Shown here piece by piece: positions 18,983 to 27,715 of a DNA stretch of 64,000 nucleotides. Source of the DNA: JALOLG01 sp963776935 (GTDB lineage Bacteria > Actinomycetota > Acidimicrobiia > Acidimicrobiales > Ilumatobacteraceae); the NCBI GenBank assembly GCA_963776935.1, contig CAVZOP010000001.1, forward strand, positions 186,001 through 250,000, given 5' to 3'. Position 1 is the stretch's first letter, and each line of letters begins with the position of its first letter. A program made the position numbers and the translations under genes. The notes beneath the pieces were generated by a model. It was not told the origin of the DNA, did not search any database, and saw only the letters and a list, made by a program, of their open reading frames with translations.

Positions 18983-19534
18983 ATGGACGATTGGGTCGAA
19001 CGCGCGCGGACGGGTGATCGGGAGGCACTCGGCGCTTTGTGGCGATCGCATCAGCACCTCCTGCTGCGGTACTTCCGTGGGCGCGGCAGCACGCAGTCCG
19101 AGGATCTCGCGTCGCAGGTCTGGATCGACGTCGCCGCTGGACTGCACCGGTTCAGCGGCGACAGCGACGACTTCCGGCGCTGGCTGTTCACGATCGCTCG
19201 GCGGCGTCAGGTCGATGCCACGCGGCGGTCGGCGAGACGCCCGGAGGACCTCGATGCCGAGGCCGGCGCGGATCTCCCCGACGCATCGAGCACTCGTGCG
19301 TTCGATGACGTTGGCGCCCTCGAACGGGCGCTCGACCTGGTGCGACGGCTACCGCCCGACATGGCGGAGGCGGTGCTGTTGCGTGTGGTCGCCGACCTCG
19401 CCGTCGACGAGGTGGCCCAGGTCATGGGCCGCCGCGAAGGTCACGTGCGTGTGCTCGTTCACCGTGGCTTGCGCAAGCTCGCCGAGGAATTGGCTGTAAC
19501 GGAGGAGACGTCGACAGCGATCAACCGGTTGTGA
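18983..19534 (+). CDS. ECF-type RNA polymerase sigma factor
   Basis: 183 residues. Region 2: WRSHQHLLLRYFRGRGSTQS, EDLASQVWIDVA, FRRWLFTIARRRQVDATRR (-10 recognition). Region 4: LVRRLPPDMAEAVLLRVVAD, VDEVAQVMGRREGHVRVLVH (HTH for -35). Start at ATG 18983 chosen because GATAAT sits just before it; in-frame ATG 18974 and GTG 18980 are alternatives. The stop overlaps the GTG of the next gene, a membrane protein placed like an anti-sigma factor. It therefore probably works as an extracytoplasmic stress pair. Confidence 0.82.
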   Translation: MDDWVERARTGDREALGALWRSHQHLLLRYFRGRGSTQSEDLASQVWIDVAAGLHRFSGDSDDFRRWLFTIARRRQVDATRRSARRPEDLDAEAGADLPDASSTRAFDDVGALERALDLVRRLPPDMAEAVLLRVVADLAVDEVAQVMGRREGHVRVLVHRGLRKLAEELAVTEETSTAINRL

Positions 19535-20439
19535 CCGACCATCAGCCCGAGTTCGACAGGATCATCGCAGCGCTCCGCAGCGGCGCCAAGCCCGCTGAGT
19601 TGGCGGGCGAGGATGCCGCGTTGGAGGCGATGGCCTCGACATTCGCCTCCACACCGACCACCGTTCGATCGTTCGGCTCCGCTCGTTCGTTGAGGGTCGT
19701 TGCCGTCGTGGCCGCCAGCCTCGTCGGGATGGGTGGGATCGCCGCGGCGGGTGCCGCAACTCTGCGCCCCGTTCGGGACTCAGGCGAGATCAGCACCGCC
19801 GACACGGTCGTCGACACCACGATTCCCGAGACCACGGTCCCCGAGACCGTCGCCGACACCACGATTCCCGTGACCACAGTGTCGAATTTGCTCGCCGAGC
19901 CGCTGGTCGACGATCCGACGACCGAATTCGACGAAACACAGTGTGCGGAAGGCAACCACGGCGCAACCGTCAGCTCGATCGCCAAGGAAACCCCGGCCGG
20001 CCCAGGACACGGCGCCATCGTCAGCGAAGCCGCCCACTCATCGTGCGGCAAGAACGCCGACGACGACACGACGACCGAAGACACCGTCGCCGAGGCGCTG
20101 GTCGACGACCCGGCCACCGAGTTCGACGAGACTCAGTGCGCCGAAGGCAACCATGGCGCAACCGTCAGCTCGATCGCCAAGGAGACCCCGCCCGGCCCAG
20201 GACACGGCGCCGTCGTCAGCGAAGCCGCCCACTCATCGTGCGGCAAGCAGGCAACCTCCGACGACACGACCGACGACACGATCGCCGACGATTCGACCGA
20301 CACCACAACGGTCGCCGCGACCGATGACGACTCCCCGGGTAACAGCGCCGGCCATGGCAACTCGAACGGCCACGGCAGCGGCAACGGCAACTCGGGCGGT
20401 AACGGCAACGGACGCGGGAACGGCAAGCCCGGCGGCTGA
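19531..20439 (+). CDS. Membrane protein with 65-residue tandem repeat, putative anti-sigma partner
   Basis: 302 residues. The short cytosolic N-terminus (about 1-50, acidic, FDRIIAALRSGAKPAEL) could hold the sigma factor. One membrane helix follows (VVAVVAASLVGMGGIAAAGA), then a Thr-rich linker and two copies (residues 123-187, 188-252) of a module with CAEGNHGATVSSIAKET, GPGHGA and VSEAAHSSCGK. It ends in a Gly/Asn/His tail. Each module has two Cys, one likely pair. It is coupled to the sigma gene by GTGA overlap. No zinc-binding anti-sigma motif is seen, so the anti-sigma role is inferred from position. Confidence 0.7.
   Translation: MTDHQPEFDRIIAALRSGAKPAELAGEDAALEAMASTFASTPTTVRSFGSARSLRVVAVVAASLVGMGGIAAAGAATLRPVRDSGEISTADTVVDTTIPETTVPETVADTTIPVTTVSNLLAEPLVDDPTTEFDETQCAEGNHGATVSSIAKETPAGPGHGAIVSEAAHSSCGKNADDDTTTEDTVAEALVDDPATEFDETQCAEGNHGATVSSIAKETPPGPGHGAVVSEAAHSSCGKQATSDDTTDDTIADDSTDTTTVAATDDDSPGNSAGHGNSNGHGSGNGNSGGNGNGRGNGKPGG
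19897..20286 (+). repeat. Two head-to-tail 195-bp coding repeats
   Basis: Unit 1 at 19897-20091 and unit 2 at 20092-20286, exactly adjacent and in frame. The encoded modules differ at few positions in their first 50 residues. Recent tandem duplication inside the sigma-partner gene. Confidence 0.85.
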
Positions 20440-20472
20440 ACCGGAAGGGACGATGCGCGCGAAGATCGGCGG

Positions 20473-21429
20473 ATGCCGGGCGCTGATCGTCCCTTTCGGT
20501 TCGGCCTCCAGGTGCGTGGCGACAACAGCGCCGACGACTTGCGGGCAACCGCCGTCGCCGCCGAACACGCCGGCTTCGACGTGCTCAGCACGTTCGATCA
20601 CGTCGGAACCCACTGGTCGGCACTCACACCGTTGACCGCCATGGCCGCGGCCACAGCGCGCATCCGGGTGTGTCCGCTCGTGCTCAACAACGACTTCTGG
20701 CACCCCGTTCACCTCGCTCGCGAGGTCGCCGCGATCGACCACGTCACGGGTGGCCGATTCGAGCTCGGGATCGGCGCCGGGCACGCCCACACCGAGTACG
20801 CCACGATCGGCACCACGTTCGACCCACCGCGGGTTCGCAAGCAGCGCCTGGCGGAGGCGATCGAGATCATCCGCGGCCTGCTCGACGGCGAAGAGGTCAC
20901 CCATCACAGCGCCCACTACTCGATCGACCGACTCCGGACGATGCGCAGCCGCCAGGAGCACCTGCCGATCCTCGTCGGCGTCAACGGCCGCGAGGCGCTC
21001 GCGCACGCAGCCCGGCACGCCGACACCATCGGGCTGACGATGCTCGGCAAGACGCTTCCGGACGGCCTCCAGCACGAGGTCCGCTGGCAGCCGGCGCGGC
21101 TCGACGCGACGATCGCCCACATCGCCGACGCCGCCGGCGAGGGCTCGGGTCGGATGCCTGAGTTGAACGTTCTGGTCCAACGCATCGTCATCACCGACGA
21201 CCGCGAGGCGGTGGCGGCCGAGATCGTCGCGACCGTCCCCACGCTCGACCTCACCGATGCGCTCGAGACTCCGTTCCTCCTGCTCGGCACGCATGACGAG
21301 ATCGCGGCGCAGATCGTCGCCGCCCGCCGCCGCTGGGGCATCAGCTACTTCACCGTGCGGGAGCTCGACATGTTCGCGCCCGTGATCGCTCGCCTCGCAC
21401 GAGCAGTCGAAGGACGAACTGCGACCTGA
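20473..21429 (+). CDS. LLM-class F420-dependent oxidoreductase
   Basis: 318 residues, complete luciferase-like TIM barrel: FRFGLQVRGDNSADDLRATA, FDVLSTFDHVG, IRVCPLVLNNDFWHPVHLAR, DHVTGGRFELGIGAGHA, PILVGVNGREALAHAARHAD. The FDHVG and NNDFWHPVHLA segments match actinobacterial F420-dependent members (MSMEG_2516-like) rather than FMN monooxygenases. Cytosolic; substrate unknown. It follows the sigma/anti-sigma-like pair by 33 bp but has no obvious tie to it. Confidence 0.8.
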   Translation: MPGADRPFRFGLQVRGDNSADDLRATAVAAEHAGFDVLSTFDHVGTHWSALTPLTAMAAATARIRVCPLVLNNDFWHPVHLAREVAAIDHVTGGRFELGIGAGHAHTEYATIGTTFDPPRVRKQRLAEAIEIIRGLLDGEEVTHHSAHYSIDRLRTMRSRQEHLPILVGVNGREALAHAARHADTIGLTMLGKTLPDGLQHEVRWQPARLDATIAHIADAAGEGSGRMPELNVLVQRIVITDDREAVAAEIVATVPTLDLTDALETPFLLLGTHDEIAAQIVAARRRWGISYFTVRELDMFAPVIARLARAVEGRTAT

Positions 21430-21437
21430 CGTGCCGG

Positions 21438-21443
21438 TAGCGT
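21438..21443 (+). promoter_or_regulatory. -10 box before VIT1-type gene (leaderless)
   Basis: TAGCGT ends 7 nt before the GTG at 21451. Confidence 0.5.
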
Positions 21444-21450
21444 CGAGAGC

Positions 21451-22161
21451 GTGACGCCACGCGATCCGCACCCGGGCCACCGCTCGGTCTCCGGTGGTCT
21501 CGCCCGCGCCGCGGTCTTCGGTGTCAACGACGGCCTGGTGTCGAACCTGTCGCTGATGCTCGGGTTCGCGGCATCCGGCGTCGACGCCTCGATCGTGCGC
21601 CTGGCGGGCATCGCCGGGGCGGTCGCCGGCGCGATCTCGATGGCGGCCGGCGAGTGGATCAGCATCTCGGCCCAGAACGACCTCATCGCACGTGAGCTCG
21701 ACGTCGAGCGGCGCGAGCTGAAACACAACCCAGAGTTCGAGACTGCCGAACTGGCCGCGATGTACGAGGGGCACGGCATGGATGCCGGGCGCGCCGCACG
21801 AGCGGCGGCCGAGGTGATGCGCGTGCCTGCCACCGCCCTCGTCGTCCACGCCCGCGAGGAGCTGGGCATCGATCCAGGCGATCTGCCGTCGCCGATCAGG
21901 GCGTCGCTGTTGTCGTTGGTGTGCTTCCTGTTCGGGGCGGTCCTCCCACTCGTCCCCTGGTTCATCGGTTCCGGCGATGCCGCGACGTGGGCGTCCATCG
22001 TCATCGGGGTGCTCACCGCCGGCGTCGTCGGCGCGCTCATCGGAAGATTCGCCGAGAAACCGTTGTGGCGGACCGTTCTCCGCCAGGTCGCGATCGTGCT
22101 CGCCGCCTGCGCGATCACCTACGCGATCGGCGAGTTGGTCGGCGTCAACGTGGCCGGGTGA
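21451..22161 (+). CDS. VIT1/CCC1-family metal transporter
   Basis: 236 residues from GTG 21451. AAVFGVNDGLVSNLSLMLGF is the family's first helix with its conserved NDG. ISMAAGEWISISAQNDL follows, then a cytosolic loop rich in Glu (ELDVERRELKHNPEFETAEL) that binds metal, and three C-terminal membrane helices (LLSLVCFLFGAVLPLVPWF onward). Known members move Fe2+ or Mn2+ across the membrane. A TAGCGT box ends 7 nt before the start, suggesting a leaderless mRNA. The 3' end overlaps the convergent purK gene by 17 bp. Confidence 0.83.
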   Translation: MTPRDPHPGHRSVSGGLARAAVFGVNDGLVSNLSLMLGFAASGVDASIVRLAGIAGAVAGAISMAAGEWISISAQNDLIARELDVERRELKHNPEFETAELAAMYEGHGMDAGRAARAAAEVMRVPATALVVHAREELGIDPGDLPSPIRASLLSLVCFLFGAVLPLVPWFIGSGDAATWASIVIGVLTAGVVGALIGRFAEKPLWRTVLRQVAIVLAACAITYAIGELVGVNVAG

Positions 22162-23277
22162 TCGCGTCGCGCAGCTGTAGTACCCCGGCCGCCACCTCGT
22201 CGGCCGAGCGACCGGTGATCGTCAGGTGCCCCATCTTGCGGCCCGGGCGAGCGGTGGTCTTGCCGTAGAGGTGGACGCTCGCACGCGGTTCGACGAATGC
22301 GGTTGCCCAGTCAGGCTCGCCCCCGAGCCAGCGATCACCCAGCAGGTTGACCATCGCCACCGCTGGGGTGGTCATCGCCGTGTCGCCGAGACCGACCCCG
22401 CACACCGCTCTGATCTGTTGTTCGAACTGGCTGGTGCGGGCCGCGTCGAGCGTCCAGTGCCCGCTGTTGTGTGGCCGCGGCGCCAGCTCGTTGACGTACA
22501 CCTCATCGCCGACCACGAACAGCTCGACGGCCAGCACCCCGACGTACCCGAGGGCGTCGGCGATCTCGAGTGCCAGCTCCGTCGCCCGTTCGGCGACCGG
22601 CGGGGCGACGCGGCCGGCACCACCGTGAGATCGAGGATGCCGTTGACGTGCAGGTTCTCGGCGACCTCGTAGGTGGCCGTGCGTCCGTCGGCGGTGCGGG
22701 CGACGATCACACTGACCTCGGCGTCGAGTGACAGCGCCTCTTCGAGCACGCACGCGCCCCCGCCGAGCGACACCCACGCGTCAGGGAGCTGCTCGATCGA
22801 CGCGATCGTGGTCTGCCCCTTGCCGTCGTACCCGAGTCGTGCCGTCTTCAGGATCGCCGGAAAGCGGACGGGCGCGGGAGCGTCAACCGTTTCGACCACA
22901 GCCCACGGCGCGATCGGGATCCCGGCGTCGGCGAGAAACCGCTTCTCGGTCCGGCGATCCTGGGCGATCGCGACCGCGGCTGCCGACGGCGCGACACCGG
23001 TCGAGCGAGCCAGCCGATCGAGTGAGGTCGCCGGTGGGTTCTCGAACTCGGTGGTGATCACTGCGCACGTCGACGCCAGACGGTCGAGGGCGGCCTCGTC
23101 GTCGTAGGAGGCGACGAGGTGCTCGTCGGCCACGTTCGCCGCGGGAGCCTGCGGGTCGGGCTCGAGCACCACCGTCCCGTACCCCATGAGGCGGGCGGCC
23201 ACGAGCGCGTACCGGCCGAGTTGCCCGCCCCCCAGCATCCCGATCGTCGCCGGAGGTGCGACCACGCGGCCGGTCAC
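22145..23277 (-). pseudogene. purK: 5-(carboxyamino)imidazole ribonucleotide synthase, one frame change
   Basis: From GTG 23277: ATIGMLGGGQLGRYALVAA, ATP-grasp region AILKTARLGYDGKGQ, VLEEALSLDAEVSVIVARTA. After one frame change near 22,610 it continues ELALEIADALGYVGVLAVEL, VNELAPRPHNSGHWT, PGRKMGHLTITG. Known reaction: AIR + ATP + bicarbonate to N5-CAIR in purine synthesis. Starts 8 bp after the purE stop, so they form one operon. All active-site blocks are present across the break, so a sequencing indel is the simplest explanation. Confidence 0.88.
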
Positions 23278-23284
23278 GTGACCA

Positions 23285-23773
23285 TCACGGGGGCGGGAGC
23301 ACCGATCGCGCCGCCTGGTCACGGCGCTCGGCGCGGTAGGCGTCGAGCCGGGCTGCGAGCGACGGGTCGTCCACGGCGAGCAGCGCGACGGCGAACAGGG
23401 CGGCGTTCGTGGCCCCCGCCTCGCCGATCGCGAACGTCGCCACTGGGACACCGGCCGGCATCTGCACGATCGAGTACAGCGAGTCCTGACCCGACAGATG
23501 ACGGGACGCCACCGGCACGCCAAGCACCGGCACGGTGGTCTTGGCGGCGAGCATGCCCGGGAGATGGGCCGCGCCGCCGGCGCCGGCGATGATCGCCCGC
23601 AACCCTCGATCGCGCGCCGACTCGGCGTAGGCGAACATCTCGTCGGGCATCCGATGGGCACTCACGACACTCGTGTCGTGAGCGATCCCGAAGTGGTCGA
23701 GCACCTCGACCGCCTTCGCCATCGTCGGCCAGTCGCTCGACGACCCCATCACGACGCCGACAAGCGACGTCAC
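23285..23773 (-). CDS. purE: N5-carboxyaminoimidazole ribonucleotide mutase
   Basis: 162 residues. MGSSSDWPTMAKAVEVLDHF (substrate phosphate loop), VVSAHRMPDEMFAYA (active-site His), IIAGAGGAAHLPGMLAAKT and VPVASRHLSGQDSLYSIVQM are the class I PurE blocks. It converts N5-CAIR to CAIR, the step after PurK. It precedes purK with an 8-bp gap. Cytosolic octamer in known members. Confidence 0.95.
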   Translation of the reverse strand: MTSLVGVVMGSSSDWPTMAKAVEVLDHFGIAHDTSVVSAHRMPDEMFAYAESARDRGLRAIIAGAGGAAHLPGMLAAKTTVPVLGVPVASRHLSGQDSLYSIVQMPAGVPVATFAIGEAGATNAALFAVALLAVDDPSLAARLDAYRAERRDQAARSVLPPP

Positions 23774-23813
23774 GCAGCCGAGTCCCTCACGAAACCGGCG
23801 GCTCCCTCGGGTG

Positions 23814-24203
23814 TCACAACCCCTGCGTGCGTTGCCGCTCCGGCACGATCTGGAGGATCACACGCTCGCTCTGGATCGGGTTGTCGTAGTCGGCGCCGGT
23901 GTACTTCTGGGCCAGCGAATCGATGTGCGCACGCGCCTCGGGACCACGCACCTCGCCGGCCACCGTGCCACGCACCTCGCCGTACTGGTACGGGTTCTCG
24001 GAGCTCCAGACCGTCACCGTGACGTTTGGGTTGGCTTCGACGGCCCGGTACTTCGCGCGATGGACCTCGGTGTTGACGAGCAGGTGATCGTCGGTCGCGT
24101 CGACCCACATGACGTGGCTGGCGATCTGCCCGTTGGGCAAGTTCACGCAGATGGTGCCGAAGTTCTTGGCCTGGGCGAGTCGTTTGATGGACGGATCGAG
24201 CAT
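23814..24203 (-). CDS. PPOX-class F420-dependent protein (Rv1155-like)
   Basis: 129 residues: LDPSIKRLAQAKNFGTICVN, NGQIASHVMWVDATDDHLLV, NTEVHRAKYRAVEANPNVTV, then VRGTVAGEVRG, HIDSLAQKYTGADYDNP. This is the split barrel of Rv1155-type F420 reductases, with HRAKYR at the cofactor phosphate site. Start at 24203 is preferred over in-frame 24212 because TACCAT ends 7 nt before it. Divergent from the DUF2237 gene. Confidence 0.78.
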   Translation of the reverse strand: MLDPSIKRLAQAKNFGTICVNLPNGQIASHVMWVDATDDHLLVNTEVHRAKYRAVEANPNVTVTVWSSENPYQYGEVRGTVAGEVRGPEARAHIDSLAQKYTGADYDNPIQSERVILQIVPERQRTQGL

Positions 24204-24233
24204 GACGGGCATGGTACGTGCTGAGATGTGCTG

Positions 24234-24602
24234 ATGCAGCAGATCAACGTGCTCGGAAGTGAGCTCCAACCGTGCTCGCAGGACCCGGTCACCGGGTACT
24301 ACCGCACCGGCTGTTGCGAGAACCACGGCGACGACCCGGGCATGCACGTCATCTGCTGTCGCGTCGACGAGGCATTCCTCGAGTTCAGCGTCAGCCACGG
24401 CAACGACCTCGTGACGCCGATGCCGCAGTACGGCTTCGCCGGCCTCAAGCCGGGCGACCAGTGGTGTGTCTGCGCGGCTCGTTGGGCCGAGGCCCTCGAA
24501 TCCGGTCAGGCCTGCCCGGTGGTCCTCGAGAGCACCCACGTGTCGGCGCTCGAGTACGTCGACCTCCAAGACCTCAAATCACACGCGGCCCTGCCCGATT
24601 GA
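24234..24602 (+). CDS. DUF2237-family protein
   Basis: 122 residues: INVLGSELQPCSQDPVTGYY, GCCENHGDDPGMHVICCRVD, FLEFSVSHGNDLVTPMPQYG, FAGLKPGDQWCVCAARWAEA, LESTHVSALEYVDLQDLKSH. Full length for DUF2237, with all conserved Cys (CCxNxxxDxGxHxxC, WCxCAxRW). Function of the family is unknown; the Cys pattern hints at metal binding or redox. An in-frame GTG at 24228 could also start it. Divergent from the PPOX gene 30 bp away. Confidence 0.8.
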   Translation: MQQINVLGSELQPCSQDPVTGYYRTGCCENHGDDPGMHVICCRVDEAFLEFSVSHGNDLVTPMPQYGFAGLKPGDQWCVCAARWAEALESGQACPVVLESTHVSALEYVDLQDLKSHAALPD

Positions 24603-24704
24603 GCCGGGGCGCAACACGGCTGGTCGCCGGCTCGTGCGGCTTGCATGTCTTCGTCACGTTCTTCCGCGTCGCACACTGAGGAGCGTGACTGAAGCGGGGC
24701 GGCC

Positions 24705-25157
24705 TCAGGTCTCCAGCGCGGCGAGGAGATTGGTCGGGGTGTCCTTGGGGCTGATCTTGGGCCAGGCCTGCTCGATCGTGCCGTGCTCGTCGATCAGGAA
24801 CGCCGAACGCACCACGCCCATGTAGGTCTTGCCGTAGTTCTTCTTCTCGGCCCACACGCCGTACCGCTCGGCGACGTCGTGGTCGACGTCGCTCAACAGC
24901 GTGAAGCCGAGGTCGTACTTCTCGTCGAACTTCTTGAGCCGCGGCGACTTGTCGGGGCTGATGCCGAGGATCACGGTGTCGCCGATCTGGCCGGCGATGT
25001 CGCGCAGACCGCACGCCTGCACCGTGCAACCGGGCGTATCGGCCTTCGGGTAGAAGTAGACGAGCACCTTGCGTCCGGTGAGCGACGTCAGCGACACCGG
25101 CTCACCGTTCTGGTCGGGGAGGTCGATCTGAGGGGCGGGTGATCCCACGTCTGGCAT
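24705..25157 (-). CDS. bcp: Thioredoxin-dependent peroxiredoxin (Bcp/PrxQ type)
   Basis: 150 residues, intact. YFYPKADTPGCTVQACGLRD contains the peroxidatic Cys (PGCT) and a second Cys five residues later, the intra-helix resolving Cys of PrxQ. LGISPDKSPRLKKFDEKYDL and LLSDVDHDVAERYGVWAEKK complete the fold. Reduces H2O2 and lipid hydroperoxides with thioredoxin. TAACGT ends 8 nt before the ATG, consistent with a leaderless mRNA. It is followed by an LLM gene upstream on the same strand (19-bp gap). Confidence 0.92.
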   Translation of the reverse strand: MPDVGSPAPQIDLPDQNGEPVSLTSLTGRKVLVYFYPKADTPGCTVQACGLRDIAGQIGDTVILGISPDKSPRLKKFDEKYDLGFTLLSDVDHDVAERYGVWAEKKNYGKTYMGVVRSAFLIDEHGTIEQAWPKISPKDTPTNLLAALET

Positions 25158-25176
25158 GACGCACGACGTTAGGGGA

Positions 25177-26031
25177 TCAGCCGGCGCCGGCGAACTGCTC
25201 GATCAGCGGTGCGGCGCCATCGAGCACTGGAAGGACGCGGTCAGCCCCGGCATGCGGGAGCCAGATCACGGCCCGCGTGAAGCCGGCGGCGCGGTAGCTC
25301 TCGACGACCTCGGCGTCGTTCGGACAACCGAACACCCCGAGCTCGATGCTGTCGGGATCGCGGCCGGCCGCCTCGGCGGTGGCCCGGAGCTCCCCCACCC
25401 GCTCGAACACGTTGCGGCGCCCGTGGATCGGCATCCAGCCGTCGCAGTACTCCACGATGTGGCGGAACGTCACCGGCCCACCGGCTCCGCCCATGATCAC
25501 CGGCGGGTGCGGGAACTGCACCGGCTTGGGCCAGCTCCAGCTCGCCGAGAAGCTGACGTGGTCACCGTCGTAGGCGGCGGCTTCCTCGGTCCACAAGCCC
25601 TGCATCGCCAGTACGCACTCCCGCACGTGCGCCCGACGGGAGCGAGGATCGACGCCGTGATGCTCCATCTCGTCCTCGTTCCACCCGACGCCGATGCCGA
25701 ACAGGAATCGACCGTTGGACACCAGATCGAGCGAGGCGACCGTCTTGGCCAGTGTGATCGGATGGTGCTGCGCCACCAGGCAGATCCCGGTCCCGAGGTT
25801 GAGCCGCTCGGTGACCGCCGCCGCGGCAGCCAGTCCGACGAACGGGTCGAGCGTGCGCCGGTACTCGTCCGGGAGCTCGGTCCCGCCTGGCCACGGCGTG
25901 CGGCGGCTGGTCGGGATATGCGTGTGTTCCGTGACCCACAACGACTCGAACCCTCGATCTTCCATCTCACGTGCCAACTGGTCGGTCCGGATCGTCAGAT
26001 CGGTCGGGAAGATGAGGGCTCCGATGCGCAT
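25177..26031 (-). CDS. LLM-class F420-dependent oxidoreductase (TIGR03619-like)
   Basis: 284 residues from ATG 26031: MRIGALIFPTDLTIRTDQLA, FESLWVTEHTHIPTS, LNLGTGICLVAQHHPITLAK, SNGRFLFGIGVGWNEDEMEH, PPVIMGGAGGPVTFRHIVEY. EHTHIP and GVGWNEDEM are hallmarks of the Rv2161c/TIGR03619 F420 subgroup. TACGGT ends 6 nt before the ATG, suggesting a leaderless mRNA. Substrate unknown. Downstream is bcp on the same strand. Confidence 0.82.
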   Translation of the reverse strand: MRIGALIFPTDLTIRTDQLAREMEDRGFESLWVTEHTHIPTSRRTPWPGGTELPDEYRRTLDPFVGLAAAAAVTERLNLGTGICLVAQHHPITLAKTVASLDLVSNGRFLFGIGVGWNEDEMEHHGVDPRSRRAHVRECVLAMQGLWTEEAAAYDGDHVSFSASWSWPKPVQFPHPPVIMGGAGGPVTFRHIVEYCDGWMPIHGRRNVFERVGELRATAEAAGRDPDSIELGVFGCPNDAEVVESYRAAGFTRAVIWLPHAGADRVLPVLDGAAPLIEQFAGAG

Positions 26032-26136
26032 GACCAAACCGTAGTTGTGCGTCGGGGGCCGGCGGACCGGCCCACATCGCCATCCCGCGCCACGTGACAC
26101 GACGTGGTGACGTGGTGACGTGGGAAGATCTCCGAC

Positions 26137-26646
26137 ATGACCACTGTGCTGATCGCCGTCGACGCGACGGACGCCTCGGTCCACGCCGTCGAGACTGCGC
26201 ATCGCCTGTTCGGAAACGACGCCAACTACCTCGTGCTCAACGTCGGCGGCGGATCGTACGTGCCGGTTCCGGTCTTCCCCGGCGCCAGTCCGGTCTCGCC
26301 GATGGCCTGGGCGCCGGTGGTGCAATCCCAGCTGTTGGCGGAGGAGATGGTCACCGAGAGCGACCCGAGTGAGGTGATCTCCGACACCGAGGTCGCCGAG
26401 TCGATCGCCAAGCAGACCGGCGAGGAGGGCGGGCTGGCGGAAGCAACCGCACTGGGGATCGTCGGCGACGCGGCTGGCTCGATCATCGACGTCGCCCTCG
26501 CCCACGCCGCGGACGTCATCGTCGTCGGCTCCAAGGAACGCGGCTGGCTCTCGCGACTGCTCACGTCGTCGGTCGCCGACGAGGTGCGTCGCGAGTCACC
26601 GATCCCCGTGCTCGCCGTTCCCCACCCTGGCGACAGCGATCACTGA
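26137..26646 (+). CDS. Universal stress protein (UspA family)
   Basis: 169 residues. TTVLIAVDATDASVHAVETA is the Usp opening. The ATP-binding end is IVVGSKERGWLSRLLTSSVA, with VVGS plus G-x9-(S/T)S, followed by SPIPVLAVPHP. The middle (residues 35-100) is longer and more acidic than in minimal UspA. Cytosolic stress-linked nucleotide-binding protein in known members. It converges on the next gene with a 7-bp overlap. Confidence 0.85.
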   Translation: MTTVLIAVDATDASVHAVETAHRLFGNDANYLVLNVGGGSYVPVPVFPGASPVSPMAWAPVVQSQLLAEEMVTESDPSEVISDTEVAESIAKQTGEEGGLAEATALGIVGDAAGSIIDVALAHAADVIVVGSKERGWLSRLLTSSVADEVRRESPIPVLAVPHPGDSDH

Positions 26647-27176
26647 GCGCCGGTCGCGCCCGTCAGTTCCTTCCATCGAGCACGCCACGTGACGGCCACG
26701 TCGTCGACGCTCGCCCGCAGCGTCGACTCGGGAACGATGTCGGCGATGTCGCGGCCCTCGGCGTAGTGGTGCATCACGTTGCCGACACCCGCGAACAGGG
26801 CTCGCCGACACTCGACCAGATCAGCCGGCGGATCGTCGTCGAGGAAGCCCCAGATCGTGAACGCCAGCGTGAGGTCGTAGATCACCGGCGCACGCCCGAA
26901 CAGTGATGCCCGGCGCAACGCGATCCCGAGGCCGCCGCGAACGACGTCGTCGACGCGCTCGCCCGGCTGCAGCCGCAAGGACGGGCGGAGCCGGTTGGCG
27001 AGCTTGAGCGCGTAGCCCTGGTCCGGTCCTTGCGTCCCGAGCTGCGGACCACGCGGCTGAGAACCTTCGAGATCGCCTGGTCGAACGGGCATCCACACGT
27101 CTGGCACGTGATCGGGCGACCCGTACGAACGGGGCGAGTCGGTCGCGACCGTCGGAACGTGTTTGGGTGCTGCCAT
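26640..27176 (-). CDS. Conserved actinobacterial hypothetical protein
   Basis: 178 residues from ATG 27176 (MAAPKHVPTVATD), with GGGAAG upstream. Contains GYALKLANRLRPSLRLQPGE, GGLGIALRRASLFGRAPVIY and a hydrophobic segment LTLAFTIWGFLDDDPPADLV, then VGNVMHHYAEGRDIADIVPE. I do not recognise a named family. The N-terminal 50 residues are Pro/Ser-rich and probably disordered. An in-frame start at 27230 is possible but unsupported. Lies downstream of the mgtC-like gene on the same strand, 70 bp away. Confidence 0.6.
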   Translation of the reverse strand: MAAPKHVPTVATDSPRSYGSPDHVPDVWMPVRPGDLEGSQPRGPQLGTQGPDQGYALKLANRLRPSLRLQPGERVDDVVRGGLGIALRRASLFGRAPVIYDLTLAFTIWGFLDDDPPADLVECRRALFAGVGNVMHHYAEGRDIADIVPESTLRASVDDVAVTWRARWKELTGATGAQ

Positions 27177-27246
27177 ACCGCTTCCCTGTTCTAGCTGATC
27201 GTTCTCGTCGTTCCGACTACTTGCGTCCACTGCTTGTTCGGCAGGG

Positions 27247-27690
27247 TCACTCGCCTCGCGTGAACACTCGCGTCAGCACAGGCAGGCCGGCCAACGCGAG
27301 CAGCGCCAACGCGGTCATGCCGATCCCGATACCGAACTCCTCGATCCCGACTGCGATGCCAACCGTCGCCGCGAAGAACAGCGACGCCGCCGTCGTCAAC
27401 CCGCGAGGCTCGCGATCCGTGCTGCGGATCATGATCGCTCCCGCGCCGATGAACCCGATGCCGGTGACGACTGCGTGCAAGGCACGGGTGGGATCGCCGG
27501 CGACTTGGCCGTCGGCCACCGACTGCTCGTTGAGAATCCGCCCCAGGACGACGATGGCCGCCGCCGAACTCGACACCAGGAGGTGCGTCCGGGCGCCGGC
27601 CGCCTTTTCCTTGATCTCGCGCTCGAAGCCGAGGAGCGCGCCGAGGAGACCGGCGAGTGCGATGAGCCCGAAAGCCTCCCAGTCGTTCAT
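27247..27690 (-). CDS. MgtC/SapB-family membrane protein
   Basis: 147 residues from ATG 27690: WEAFGLIALAGLLGALLGFE, REIKEKAAGARTHLLVSSSA, GIGFIGAGAIMIRSTDREPR, GLTTAASLFFAATVGIAVGI. R-x-K-x2-G-x-R-T and GFIGAG...GLTTAA are the MgtC signature with four membrane helices. Known roles: Mg2+-limitation adaptation and modulation of the F1Fo ATPase. Only the membrane domain is present (no C-terminal ACT-like domain). 25 bp downstream of cimA, so possibly co-transcribed. Confidence 0.88.
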   Translation of the reverse strand: MNDWEAFGLIALAGLLGALLGFEREIKEKAAGARTHLLVSSSAAAIVVLGRILNEQSVADGQVAGDPTRALHAVVTGIGFIGAGAIMIRSTDREPRGLTTAASLFFAATVGIAVGIEEFGIGIGMTALALLALAGLPVLTRVFTRGE

Positions 27691-27715
27691 CTGATCTGTG
27701 TGGCCCGGATCGCGC

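Noticed and set aside
20233..21849. Minus-strand open frame of 538 codons
   Set aside because: Antisense shadow of the LLM and sigma-partner genes; composition is that of a reversed reading frame and no motif is present.
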